Origin: an uncultured bacterium
GTDB taxonomy: Bacteria > Verrucomicrobiota > Lentisphaeria > Oligosphaerales > Oligosphaeraceae
Length of the DNA: 37,402 nt
Direction of reading: 5' to 3'
NCBI GenBank assembly: GCA_900548225.1
Contig: URJM01000015.1
Location: 1-37,402, forward strand
Shown here: positions 15,922 through 24,558 of the stretch, in pieces
How positions within the stretch are numbered: the first letter of the stretch is position 1
Layout of the letters: each line of letters starts with the position of its first letter
Program-made: the position numbers and the translations under genes
Notes under the pieces: model-generated
Database searches by the model: none
Seen by the model: only the letters and a program-made list of their open reading frames with translations
What the model was told of the DNA's origin: nothing

Positions 15922-17796
15922 ATGGCAAAATCTGAACGCCCGGATTTCAACAAGCTCGCCAACACCCCGAGAAGCTTCCAGGACGCCGACAGAAAAATCC
16001 TCGGCCCAATCACCACAATCGCCATCACACCTGTGGCGGACGGACGAGTCGGCGCGCACGAAGACAATGTCGAACGCACCTGGAGAATGGTCGAAAAGGT
16101 CTATGACCTGATCACCAGCAACGTCCTTCTGCCCGACGGCAAGCCCGTCCGCGTCGTCGTCGCCCCGGAAATCGTCTACGGCGCACGCACCGCCGCACGC
16201 GCCCAGGAATACTACGCGTCCCAGGGCGTCTCCGCCAACATCTGGGTTGGCCGTTCCTGGAGCTATATCGACGAGCTGGTGGGAGCCGGAATGGGCATCG
16301 GCTCCTCGGAATGGCAGCAGTGCGCATACGGCCTCAACCAGACCGACCGCCCCGGCGCAGTGTGGCTGAAGGCCTTCTGCGCATGCATGGACGAAAAGAA
16401 GCGCCCGATCTTCTGCGTCTACTCCCCTGACCTGGAAGACGAGGAAGGCCCCCTGAACAACTACGTCTCCACCAGAATCCTGCGCTTCGCGCGGGCGGCA
16501 GCCGCAGTCGGATACATGCGCGGAAAGAACTACCTCTCCGTCGGCGGCGTGGCAATGGGCATCATCGGAAGCGATGTCCGCAGAAACCTCTTCGGACAGT
16601 ACCTCGGCATGGGAGTCGTCTCCGTAGACCAGTGCATCATCAATGGCCGGATCCAGGCAAACTACTACGACCACGACGAATTCAAGCGGGCGGTCAAGTG
16701 GTTTGACGCCTTCAAGAAGACCTGGCGCAACAAGCCCGAGGACAGGTGCTTCGGAACAAGCAACAAGGAACTCGTCGAGAAGTGCCTCAAGATGACCCTC
16801 ATCTGCCGGGACCTCCTCCACGGAAACGCAGTCCTCTGCGACGCAAAGGCCGCGAAGAAGCAGGGATTCACCCCGAATGTGGAATACGCGCAGGGCGTCA
16901 ACGCAATCGTCGGAGGCTCCCAGGGACAGCGCCAGTGGACGGACTTCAACCCGAACTTCGACGTCACCGAAAGCCTCATGAACTCCTCCTGGGACTGGAA
17001 CGGCTTCCACGCACCCACGCCATGGGCGACCGAAAACGACTCGAAGAACGGCATGGGCATGCTCTTCGGAAGCCTCCTCACCGGCGGCGCGCCGCAGCTC
17101 TTCGCAGACATCCGCACAAACTGGACGCCCAACTCAATCAAGAAGGCGACAGGGGTCGATGTCAGCAAGATCTGCCCCAACGGAATCATCGACAAGCGCA
17201 ACTCCGGAGCCGCCGCCCTCGAATACGGCGTCGACCTCTGGAAACTCGCAAAGGTCGGAAAGGATGTCTCCATCCAGGAACTCTGGAAGATGTACAACGG
17301 CGACAAGAAGCTCCAGGACGCGCTCCTCAAGGCACTCCTCAAGGGCACAAACTACATGAACGCCGCCCTCACATACTTCCCGGGGGACGGGCTCTCCAGC
17401 CAGTTCACCACGCCGGGAGGAATCCCGATGACCTCGTACAGAATGAACTGCGTCGACAACATGCTCACATTCTCAATCGTCGAGGGCGAGTCGGTCGAAC
17501 TGCCGAAGAAGGTCCAGGACCATATCTGCAAGGTCACCGACCCGACATGGCCGCAGACATTCTGGACACCCAGGGGGATGACTTCGTTCAAATACATGAA
17601 CGACATCAGCCCCAACCACGACGGAAGCTCCTTCGGACTCATCGGAGCGGACCTGGTCACACTCGCGGCGATGCTCAGAATCCCCGTGGACATGTGCAAC
17701 GTGCCAGAGGAGGATATCTTCCGCCCGACCATGTGGCAGCGCTTCGGCAACGACGACTTCCGCGCATGCCAGTTCCTCGGACCACTCTACATGTAG
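15922..17796 (+). CDS. fucI: L-fucose isomerase
   Basis: Converts L-fucose to L-fuculose in the cytoplasm (it may also act on D-arabinose), the entry step of fucose catabolism. It is 624 aa, slightly longer than E. coli FucI (591), with an extended N-terminus. Matching blocks are TDRPGAVWL, LRFARAAAAVGYMRGKNYLS, GGSQGQRQWTD, NSSWDWNG, ATENDS and LGPLYM at the end. The Mn2+/catalytic residues align with E. coli E337, D361 and H528 as E350, D373 and H566. AGGAGGAATC precedes the ATG at 15922; an ATG at 15895 in frame lies inside the previous gene. No fuculokinase or aldolase is adjacent, so the rest of the pathway must be elsewhere. A strong terminator follows. Confidence 0.95.
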   Translation: MAKSERPDFNKLANTPRSFQDADRKILGPITTIAITPVADGRVGAHEDNVERTWRMVEKVYDLITSNVLLPDGKPVRVVVAPEIVYGARTAARAQEYYASQGVSANIWVGRSWSYIDELVGAGMGIGSSEWQQCAYGLNQTDRPGAVWLKAFCACMDEKKRPIFCVYSPDLEDEEGPLNNYVSTRILRFARAAAAVGYMRGKNYLSVGGVAMGIIGSDVRRNLFGQYLGMGVVSVDQCIINGRIQANYYDHDEFKRAVKWFDAFKKTWRNKPEDRCFGTSNKELVEKCLKMTLICRDLLHGNAVLCDAKAAKKQGFTPNVEYAQGVNAIVGGSQGQRQWTDFNPNFDVTESLMNSSWDWNGFHAPTPWATENDSKNGMGMLFGSLLTGGAPQLFADIRTNWTPNSIKKATGVDVSKICPNGIIDKRNSGAAALEYGVDLWKLAKVGKDVSIQELWKMYNGDKKLQDALLKALLKGTNYMNAALTYFPGDGLSSQFTTPGGIPMTSYRMNCVDNMLTFSIVEGESVELPKKVQDHICKVTDPTWPQTFWTPRGMTSFKYMNDISPNHDGSSFGLIGADLVTLAAMLRIPVDMCNVPEEDIFRPTMWQRFGNDDFRACQFLGPLYM

Positions 17797-17823
17797 TCTG
17801 ACAGCATAGTGCGATTGCACAGG

Positions 17824-17858
17824 AAAGGCGGCTTCCCGATGGGGAGGCCGCCTTTTTT
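17824..17858 (+). terminator. Rho-independent terminator after fucI
   Basis: A 14-bp stem AAAGGCGGCTTCCC / GGGAGGCCGCCTTT (one T-G pair) with loop GATG ends in six T. It lies between convergent genes and may also slow minus-strand transcription. Confidence 0.9.
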
Positions 17859-17916
17859 CATGCCGCACCCGGGGATTCCCGGTGGAGGATGTTTCCGCGG
17901 GGGACGCCCGGCTTCC

Positions 17917-19035
17917 TCACTGGTGCATTCGCAGCGCGTGCGCCAGTTCCGCGGCGCCCGGCCTCTCCTTCCAGTCGGAGTCAAGGAGGCTGTCGATGGC
18001 GGCGAAGCGCAACGCGATTCCGACTCCGGCAGTGAGTCCAGGCGCAGGGACATTCTGGGAGTTGCACAGCCTGAGGGCGCCCACCAGCCTGTCATCCCAC
18101 CCCAGCTTGCGGGGGAGATCCCTGGCGACGCGGGCGACCGCGTCGGCAAGGAGCGGCGAGGTCATTCTGCGAATCAGCCCCACGGCCCACCTCTCCCAGC
18201 CCTCCGGGGTGAAGTACTCGTCCACGCCGGCATATTTTCTGCAGAGCGCGGCTCCGCATTCATTGATAAGAGTCCTTTGAGTGAACTCCACTATCTCCGG
18301 GAATCCGGCCGCATCGCTCATATATGTGCAGTCGCGCTGCATTGCCAGCAGCGCCAGGAGGAGGTGCGACGCATTATGCCCGTAGAGCTTTGCCTCCTCG
18401 AAGGGGACCAGGTCCGCCTTCGGATAGAGATTGACGATTCCCAAATCCTCCACATTTGGCGCGGAGGATGTGTAGATGGTCGAGAACTCCTCGACGAGGT
18501 GCCCCTTTGGGAGACCCGGCGCAAGGGGCGGCAGATCGCTTTCGGCAGTCGTGAAGACCTTGCTCATCTTCCCGATGACAGTGTCGAGATAGTATGTCGC
18601 CGGAAGCTCCGGCAGATTGACGGCCGACTTGAGCTCGGCGGCGGCGGTCGTCGAATTCTCCGAGGAGTAGAGATACCGCGGAGCCGCGGGATTCGCGAGA
18701 AAGGCCTCCCGCATCCAGGAGGCGCAGGAGGGATAGAACCTCGTCGACGGAAGCGCCGTGTTGAAGACCAGGGCGTCCTTGGCAATCTCCACGAGCCTTG
18801 CACGGTCCGCGGCTTCATTGGGATTCAGAATCTCGATGCCGGTGTAGGTCCTGGAGGTGACCTCCTCGCTGCCGGCAGTGTTCACGGTAATCGAACCACT
18901 ATCACGGACAGCCGATACCACGGCCGAATCTACCTCCGCCAGGACGATCCGGTCGAATCCGCCCTGGAATGCACCCGCGACGAAAATCCCCGTCTGGATG
19001 GGACCCGCGCCAATTCCGATAAAGGTTCTGTTCAT
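17917..19035 (-). CDS. Mannitol-dehydrogenase-type polyol (phosphate) dehydrogenase
   Basis: 372 aa. A Rossmann NAD(P) site opens the protein (GIGAGPIQTG, residues 7-16, then VLAEVD). The C-terminal domain has the long-chain polyol dehydrogenase block KLYGHNASH with K216, N221 and H224, which form the catalytic site in mannitol-1-phosphate dehydrogenases. IGKMSKVF precedes it. The reaction should be reversible oxidation of a sugar alcohol or its phosphate; the substrate is unknown. It is shorter than E. coli MtlD by about 10 residues. It begins 5 nt after the pfkB stop and is the last gene of the minus-strand operon, ending near the fucI terminator. Confidence 0.85.
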   Translation of the reverse strand: MNRTFIGIGAGPIQTGIFVAGAFQGGFDRIVLAEVDSAVVSAVRDSGSITVNTAGSEEVTSRTYTGIEILNPNEAADRARLVEIAKDALVFNTALPSTRFYPSCASWMREAFLANPAAPRYLYSSENSTTAAAELKSAVNLPELPATYYLDTVIGKMSKVFTTAESDLPPLAPGLPKGHLVEEFSTIYTSSAPNVEDLGIVNLYPKADLVPFEEAKLYGHNASHLLLALLAMQRDCTYMSDAAGFPEIVEFTQRTLINECGAALCRKYAGVDEYFTPEGWERWAVGLIRRMTSPLLADAVARVARDLPRKLGWDDRLVGALRLCNSQNVPAPGLTAGVGIALRFAAIDSLLDSDWKERPGAAELAHALRMHQ

Positions 19036-19040
19036 TGCGG

Positions 19041-20045
19041 CTATGCCTGTGACTGCATGAATTCCATGAGCGTCGAAAGCGGGACTGCCCCGCCTGTCGC
19101 ACTTGCATCGGTGAGGTTGAAGTATGCGCTGGCGGCCGCAAGCCGGAGCGCCTCCGCCGTCGGCATGCCCTCGTGAAGCGCATAGAGGATTCCGGCGCAG
19201 AATGCGTCTCCCGCGCCGGTGGAGCCGGCGATTGACGGCGCGGCGTATGAGCGTCCAATGGTTTCCGTGCCGTCCGCGTCAAGGGCATAGGAGCCCTCGG
19301 GATAGTGAATCACCAGCAGTCGGTGAAGACCTGCCTCGAAGAACTTGACGGCGGCGGCGGAAAGCGCCTTGAAGTCAAGGGAGCCGTCGGGGAGCCTGAC
19401 CATGTCGCCAAAGGCGTTCCCGGCCTCGATCTCATTGATTACGAGCACATCCGTGCCGGGCATCGCGGCGACAACCGCCTTGTGGAAGAGCTCCGGAGCC
19501 GTCGAGACAAGGTCGAGGACTGTCAGCAGCCCGCGGTCGCGCATGCCACGAAGCACCCTGGCGCCGCAGGTGCCGTACTCCGCATCGGGGGCGTCAAGCC
19601 CGCCAAGAAGCAGAAGATAGCCAAGATAAAAGATCCGCGCACCGTAGTCGACATCATCAAAGTCCGCAACGCAAAGGGAGTCGTTGGCACCATGGTTGTG
19701 GAAAAAGGTGCGCTTGCCGTCGGAGGACATCACCGTCGTGTAACTGGTCGGAATGCCAGGCTCCTTCCGAAGGCCATCTGTCACAATGCCTGCGGAATTG
19801 GCGGATTTTGTCAGGAATTCTCCATATTTGTCATCTCCGACGCATCCCACTGCGAAGAGCGGGATTGCGTCTCCGGCGATTGTTGCGAGGTTCATCAGGA
19901 CATTGTGCGCCCCGCCTCCTCCCGCCGGCAGTTCCTCCCTGATGATATTTGCGAGATTTCCCTCGCCAGGCCAGCGGTCCAGATGCCGGATTTCATCCAC
20001 AATCCAGTTTCCGGCCCCGATGATTCCTCTACGCATATTCGCCAT
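19041..20045 (-). CDS. PfkB/ribokinase family sugar kinase
   Basis: 334 aa from the ATG at 20045. A GTG at 20051 and an ATG at 20036 are alternatives; none has a clear binding site. PfkB signature 1 is seen as GGGGAHNVLMNLA (42-54) and signature 2 as GSTGAGDAFCAGI (274-286), with the anion hole GAGD and catalytic base D280. It should phosphorylate a sugar, nucleoside or related alcohol with ATP; the family signature does not fix the substrate. The segment YLLLLGGLDAP (143-153) is distinctive. It sits between the PIG-L gene (22 nt) and the polyol dehydrogenase (5 nt), so a catabolic role in the same pathway is likely. Confidence 0.88.
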   Translation of the reverse strand: MANMRRGIIGAGNWIVDEIRHLDRWPGEGNLANIIREELPAGGGGAHNVLMNLATIAGDAIPLFAVGCVGDDKYGEFLTKSANSAGIVTDGLRKEPGIPTSYTTVMSSDGKRTFFHNHGANDSLCVADFDDVDYGARIFYLGYLLLLGGLDAPDAEYGTCGARVLRGMRDRGLLTVLDLVSTAPELFHKAVVAAMPGTDVLVINEIEAGNAFGDMVRLPDGSLDFKALSAAAVKFFEAGLHRLLVIHYPEGSYALDADGTETIGRSYAAPSIAGSTGAGDAFCAGILYALHEGMPTAEALRLAAASAYFNLTDASATGGAVPLSTLMEFMQSQA

Positions 20046-20067
20046 TCGCACTCAGTCTTTCGGGGTG

Positions 20068-20880
20068 TTATTTCCGGCAATCCGTGGTGTCTGCCGCGTG
20101 AACCTTTTTCCCGAGGAGGTCCACGAGGGGATTGTAGTCCTGGGGACAGAATCCCAGCGGGTTATGCCGGATCCAGCCTTCGGCGAATTCGAAGCATCCG
20201 GACTTTCTCCCGTAGTGGAGGCTGCGGGACGCCATGTCCTCCAGATACGCATCCATTCCCTGGGAGACATCGAGCCACTCCTTTTGGCTGGCGTGCCTCC
20301 GCAGCATCTCGCGCTTTGTCTCCATTTCCTCCGTCACATCGACGTAGAAATCCGGTTCCACAGGCCGGTTGAGCTGGTCTGTGATCGAATGGGGCATTGA
20401 GTGGTAGAGCGCCACATCCCGCAGGGTCGGCACCGAGCCGGGCCTGCACCTCAGATTCGTCATCCCACGGCAGAATGCCGCCGTGACGGCGAGCTTGCCG
20501 GTGCAGACATGGTCCTCCATGTAGTCGTATGGCCCATGGGTCAGGATAATCGACGGATCCACCTCACGGACGACGTCCGCGACGCGGCAGATGTTCTCGT
20601 ATGTGTAGAAGACCTCGATGTCGTCGCATATCGGGTCGTGGAAGACTGCCCCGACAAGATTCGCCGCCTCCAGGCACTCCGCATGGCGTCGCGCGGCGAT
20701 GTCGCCCCGTCCCTGGCTGTTGGTGCCCAGGGAGCCGTTTGCCACTGTCATGAAGTGTATCTCGCAGCCGGCCTTCTGCAAATTCAGCATCGTGCCGGCC
20801 ATTGCGAATTCGATGTCATCGGGGTGGCATCCGATGGCAAGGGCGCGGATCTTATCAGGCATGCTTCCGACCTCCGACAT
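20068..20880 (-). CDS. PIG-L/LmbE family N-deacetylase
   Basis: 270 aa. Zinc-dependent deacetylase of the PIG-L superfamily, whose members remove N-acetyl groups from GlcNAc-containing substrates (GlcNAc-PI, GlcNAc-inositol, diacetylchitobiose). The metal/catalytic motif is HPDD (H19, D21, D22). The second histidine motif is YMEDH (H124), preceded by HGPYD. No signal peptide, so it is cytoplasmic. The ATG at 20880 is preceded by AGGA at 7 nt; a TTG at 20895 is an alternative. It lies between the NagB-like gene and the kinase, which suggests that deacetylation is one step of an amino-sugar pathway. The acetylated substrate cannot be read from the sequence. Confidence 0.88.
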   Translation of the reverse strand: MSEVGSMPDKIRALAIGCHPDDIEFAMAGTMLNLQKAGCEIHFMTVANGSLGTNSQGRGDIAARRHAECLEAANLVGAVFHDPICDDIEVFYTYENICRVADVVREVDPSIILTHGPYDYMEDHVCTGKLAVTAAFCRGMTNLRCRPGSVPTLRDVALYHSMPHSITDQLNRPVEPDFYVDVTEEMETKREMLRRHASQKEWLDVSQGMDAYLEDMASRSLHYGRKSGCFEFAEGWIRHNPLGFCPQDYNPLVDLLGKKVHAADTTDCRK

Positions 20881-20904
20881 GGTTGTTTCCTGCAATGCGG
20901 CAGA

Positions 20905-21831
20905 CTAGTGCATCTCGACGTCGCAGACACCGAATCCGCCACGGTAGAAGTTGAAGGTGACATCCGGGTGGAGCGAGAGAAGCGACATCGGCACCGCGCT
21001 GTCCGCAATCCTGTTGGCGATCATATACGTGGAGAGCCTCTGCCCGAAGGGGTTGTCGTGGTGTCCGGGATGCCAGATGGAGACGCGGTCGCACTTCCAG
21101 GTCTCAACAGGCCCGACGCTGATTGCCTGGGTCGGCACATTCTGGACCGTGCCGCCGCCGCTTGTGCGGGCGTTCTGGATGAGCGTAATCGGATGGAGCT
21201 TGACGATGCGCGTGTGCAGCTTCAGATACTCCTCCGGCGTCGGGGGATTATCGGCGTACTGGCCGAGACGCTGGACCGGGTCGTTGAACGCCCAGTGCTT
21301 CGTCTCGCCCTGCCCCCCCTGCATGAGCATGCAGTGGAACTCGTCGAAGGACTTCATGTACTCCTCCGGATTCTCGGTGGGGAAGTGGAGATTCTCCTCC
21401 GGAATCGCCAGTTCCCTGCGAATGCGGTCGAAGCAGAGTTCGCGGTCGGCCTTCTGGAAGCCCAGCGGGAAGTCGCGGCCCGCCGCCTTGCCGTCCACGA
21501 GCCACTCGTCCATCCCCCAGAAATGTGCGTGCTTCAGGCTGATTCCCAGGGAATTGACAATCTGCGCGACAATCGGGAGCTGTTCCGTGGGGCCGATTGG
21601 GCCGCAGACTCCGCAGGGATTCGAGGCGGTCGCCTTCTGGAAGACCTCCACGTATTCAAGCGCCTCGGCCGCGTAGAACTCCTGGAGCGTGTCGAAGACA
21701 TTGATCTTGAACCCCTTCCGCTGTAGCTTCGGAAGATCCTCCAGCGTCAGCTTGGCCGCCGCGTCGAGAATGTCCCTGTCGAGAGTCGTGTAGTCCCACC
21801 AGTCGGGGGAAATCTTGCTCAGATTGCGCAT
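20905..21831 (-). CDS. Divergent NagB-family protein (glucosamine-6-phosphate deaminase-like)
   Basis: 308 aa from the ATG at 21831 (AGGA 7 nt upstream; the longer frame to 21876 has no support). The NagB/ribose-isomerase fold is clear: CGPIGPTEQ takes the place of the GLPTGGTP phosphate loop, HAHFWGMDEW matches NagB FNMDEY (D108 = NagB D72), GGQGETKHWAFND matches GGVGNDGHIAFNE, and SLLSLHP matches CLQLHP. Within the catalytic triad, NagB D141 is T177 here, H143 is retained as H179, and E148 is D184. The NagB phosphate ligand K208 (GSQKA) aligns with GHHDN and is lost. So it probably acts on something other than glucosamine 6-phosphate, perhaps an unphosphorylated or larger amino sugar. These alignments were made by eye. 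Confidence 0.75.
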   Translation of the reverse strand: MRNLSKISPDWWDYTTLDRDILDAAAKLTLEDLPKLQRKGFKINVFDTLQEFYAAEALEYVEVFQKATASNPCGVCGPIGPTEQLPIVAQIVNSLGISLKHAHFWGMDEWLVDGKAAGRDFPLGFQKADRELCFDRIRRELAIPEENLHFPTENPEEYMKSFDEFHCMLMQGGQGETKHWAFNDPVQRLGQYADNPPTPEEYLKLHTRIVKLHPITLIQNARTSGGGTVQNVPTQAISVGPVETWKCDRVSIWHPGHHDNPFGQRLSTYMIANRIADSAVPMSLLSLHPDVTFNFYRGGFGVCDVEMH

Positions 21832-21984
21832 GGTTCTGTCCTGTTTGTTCGTTGTTGTGAATTTGACAATCCGCATCCGTGCCGGGGAATCACATCAAAC
21901 GGGCGCAGAAGAGAGGCGAGGCGCACGTCAACGACATCGCCACCCCCGCTCCTGCGCCGCTTTGCATCCGACGGCGGAGCCGAC

Positions 21985-23304
21985 CTACTTTCCGCTCTTC
22001 ATTTCGCGGACGGATTCGACGATTGCCTGCGCCTGGTACTCGATCTGCTCCTGGGTGAGGTTGTAGATGGGCAGATGCGTGTAGGAGGTGTAGAACATGC
22101 GTTCGGTGACGGGGCATGTCGCCGCGATGGCGTCCTCGTCATATCCAAGGTCCTTCATCACCTGGAAGCGGTACATCGGCCCGAAGTGGGTGATGTTCGT
22201 AAGCCCCTTCTCCTTGAGCTTCTTCTCGAGGGCGCGGATGTCGCCGCCGATCTTCTGCGGGTCTATCCTCAGCAGGTAGAGGTGGTGCGTCCCGTAGGTA
22301 TCGGGAGTGTCCTGCCTTTCGATGAGGATGCCATCCTCCTCGGCAAGGACCGAATTCGTGTATTCGGCCGCCTTGCGCCTTGCGGCGATGATCTGGTCCA
22401 GGCGCGCCATCTGGAGTTCAAGGCCGAGTGCCTGGGCCTCCGTGATGGATGAGTTGCCCGCGATCTTGACATTGCCGAAGCGGTCCCGCAGGGAAACGAT
22501 GTCGTAGAGCCAGTCCTTGATCTGGCGCGACCCGTCCAGGCCAAGGAAACGGGCCTGAGGAAGCTGCTTCCCGGCAAAGTCCTCGTTGGTGAGAAGGATG
22601 CCGCCCTCGCCCAGCGAAGTGATGTTCTTCACCTCGTGGAGGGAGAAGCCGCCAAAGTGGCCGATCGCACCAAGATACCGCCCCTTGTACATGCCCCCCA
22701 TGCCATGGGCGGCGTCCTCCATCACGTAGATGCCGTGCCTGTTGGCAATCTCCATGATGGGATCCATGTCGCAGGGATAGCCACCCAGGTGGACTGGGAC
22801 GATTAGCTTGGTCTTCGGGGTGATCTTCCTCTCAAGGTCGGCGGGATCCATGTTCATCGTCTCGGGATCGACGTCCACGAAGACAATCTTTGCCCCGATC
22901 GAGAGCGGATACGACATCGTCGCGATGAATGTGATTGCGGGCATAATCACCTCGTCGCCAGGCTCGACGCCCGAAAGCTTGAAGCCGATCTCCATTCCGG
23001 AAGTCCAGCAGTTGGTCAGAAGGGCGTACTTCGAATTGAATGTCTTCCTGGCAGCCGCCTCGGCCGCGACGACATGGTCTCCGAGAGTCAGCTTCGAGGC
23101 ACGGGATGCGACGCGCGCAAGCGAGTCAATGTCGCCGCTGACCTTTGCGAACGCCTCGTCATAGCCGGGCTTCCCTTCCTTGTCGGGCAGAAGGAACTTC
23201 ACGAACTCCTTCACGTCGTCGGCATTGTAATACTCTCCGACAGCCGTCCAAGGCACCTTGCTGGGACCAACTGCGTAGCGGAAATCATTCTTGTTTTCAG
23301 CCAT
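21985..23304 (-). CDS. DegT/DnrJ/EryC1-family PLP-dependent aminotransferase
   Basis: 439 aa. Sugar aminotransferases of this family use PLP and usually Glu/Gln to aminate keto-sugars (or run in reverse). Visible features: cofactor segment NCWTSGMEIG (98-107), MPAITFIATM, PVHLGGYPCDMDPI, the PLP-ring acid D197 in MEDAAHG, and the Schiff-base lysine K226 in FSLHEVKNITSLGEGG. About 70 extra N-terminal residues precede the usual fold. AGGAAC lies just before the ATG. About 150 bp separate it from the NagB-like gene. It is the first gene of the operon. In this context it may move an amino group during amino-sugar breakdown, but a role in surface sugar synthesis is equally compatible. Confidence 0.88.
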   Translation of the reverse strand: MAENKNDFRYAVGPSKVPWTAVGEYYNADDVKEFVKFLLPDKEGKPGYDEAFAKVSGDIDSLARVASRASKLTLGDHVVAAEAAARKTFNSKYALLTNCWTSGMEIGFKLSGVEPGDEVIMPAITFIATMSYPLSIGAKIVFVDVDPETMNMDPADLERKITPKTKLIVPVHLGGYPCDMDPIMEIANRHGIYVMEDAAHGMGGMYKGRYLGAIGHFGGFSLHEVKNITSLGEGGILLTNEDFAGKQLPQARFLGLDGSRQIKDWLYDIVSLRDRFGNVKIAGNSSITEAQALGLELQMARLDQIIAARRKAAEYTNSVLAEEDGILIERQDTPDTYGTHHLYLLRIDPQKIGGDIRALEKKLKEKGLTNITHFGPMYRFQVMKDLGYDEDAIAATCPVTERMFYTSYTHLPIYNLTQEQIEYQAQAIVESVREMKSGK

Positions 23305-23341
23305 GTTCCTGTTCCTCTCGTTTTTGCTGGGGGATGGGATG

Positions 23342-23358
23342 TGTCAACAAATGTGACA
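23342..23358. promoter_or_regulatory. Candidate operator upstream of the aminotransferase operon
   Basis: Perfect dyad TGTCA-N7-TGACA, 38 nt upstream of the minus-strand start at 23304. It contains TTGACA on the minus strand, a possible -35 box, but the matching -10 is poor. A second dyad CCGC-TTT-GCGG lies at 23412-23422 in the same 189-bp intergenic region. Confidence 0.35.
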
Positions 23359-23493
23359 ATGCGGAGCGATTCGTGCGCCTGTCGACGAAAGATAATCCCA
23401 CGAGCGCAATTCCGCTTTGCGGGACATGTGACTTGAAGGACATTTTTATGGAATCGGATTATTGCGTTGCGCAGGACGGGCTTTCCCCTGCAC

Positions 23494-24510
23494 CTAACCA
23501 AGGATTCCCCTTGTCCGTATGACTTCCCGGTCGCACTCCGAAACCAGGTCGGCAATGATATCCGCGACGGATTCCTCCCTGTCAACGAGGCCCACGGACT
23601 GCCCCGCCATCACGGAACCCCTTCTGACATCCCCGTCCACGGCGGCCCGGTGTAGTCCTCCCACCCAGAAGTGTTCCACCTGCGCCTGCGCCTCCTTTCT
23701 GGAGATGTGCCCCGCGTCCAGCTGCGCGATAAGATTCACCTGGAGCCGTTCAAACTCCCTTGTGGCCTCGTTCCGGAGCGCCCGGACGGCGACCACGGGA
23801 AGCCCCGAGTCCAGCTGCCCCGCAGGCTGCGCATCCCGTGCGGATGCGTTGATGAGCGCCTTCTTGAAGTCGGGATGGACATTGCACTCCCTTGCGACGG
23901 CGAAGCGCGTTCCCAGCTGCACTCCCGCGGCGCCGAGCATGAGGAGATGGGCCATGAGGCGCCCCGTCGCAATTCCCCCGGCGACAAAGACCGGCACCGT
24001 ATCGCAGTGGAAGAGCACCTGTTGCAGCAGGACCGTAAGCGAGACATGGCCTATATGCCCTCCCGCCTCGGTGCCCTCGAGGATCAATCCGTCCACCCCG
24101 AACGAAAGCAGCCGCTGTGCGAGCATCTCCGTTGAGGCGAAGCAGAGCACCTTTGCGCCGGTCGCCTTGATGGCGGCGATTTCCGTGTCTCTGGGAAGTC
24201 CCCCTGCGAATACCACAAACGGGACGTGGTGGTTTTGAAGGAGCGCCAGGTGGTCCTTGTATGACGGGCCCAGCGTGATGACATTGACCGCAAACGGGCG
24301 CCTTGTCAATGCCGACGTGCGGTCGATTGCCTCGTCCAGCAGCTTCGGGGGCATGTTTCCGCCCGCGAGAGCCGCGAATGCGCCCGCGTTTGAGACAGCC
24401 GCCACCAGTTCCGGCGTGCTCACCCAGGTCATCGCCCCGCAGAGTATCGGGTATTCGGTGCCCAGAAATCCATTGCCTCTCGAAAAGAGCCTTTCGGTGG
24501 CCTTGTCCAT
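23494..24510 (-). CDS. fabK: Enoyl-ACP reductase II (FabK-like, nitronate monooxygenase family)
   Basis: 338 aa FMN-dependent TIM-barrel enzyme. FabK catalyses the last reduction of fatty acid elongation, replacing FabI. Features favouring FabK over plain nitronate monooxygenase: EGTEAGGHIGHVS with H152 (FabK EGMESGGHIG), VFVAGGIATGR, AGVQLGTRFAVARECNVHPDFK, and the C-terminal GDVRRGSVMAGQSVGLV with EES following. The N-terminal PILCGAMTWVSTPELVAAVSNAG fits both. The ATG at 24510 has AGGA 8 nt upstream; the longer frame to 24555 is unsupported. It is 48 nt downstream of the protease gene. No other fab genes are in the window, so the FabK role rests on motifs. Confidence 0.8.
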   Translation of the reverse strand: MDKATERLFSRGNGFLGTEYPILCGAMTWVSTPELVAAVSNAGAFAALAGGNMPPKLLDEAIDRTSALTRRPFAVNVITLGPSYKDHLALLQNHHVPFVVFAGGLPRDTEIAAIKATGAKVLCFASTEMLAQRLLSFGVDGLILEGTEAGGHIGHVSLTVLLQQVLFHCDTVPVFVAGGIATGRLMAHLLMLGAAGVQLGTRFAVARECNVHPDFKKALINASARDAQPAGQLDSGLPVVAVRALRNEATREFERLQVNLIAQLDAGHISRKEAQAQVEHFWVGGLHRAAVDGDVRRGSVMAGQSVGLVDREESVADIIADLVSECDREVIRTRGILG

Positions 24511-24558
24511 TGCGTAGTCCTGATTAATCTGATGTGGTTGCCATCGGCCGGCCACCCG

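Noticed and set aside
17809..19176. 455-codon plus-strand frame opposite the polyol dehydrogenase, and similar ones at 19305-20372 and 20401-21726
   Set aside because: All are antisense to genes with conserved catalytic motifs; the first also begins inside the fucI terminator.
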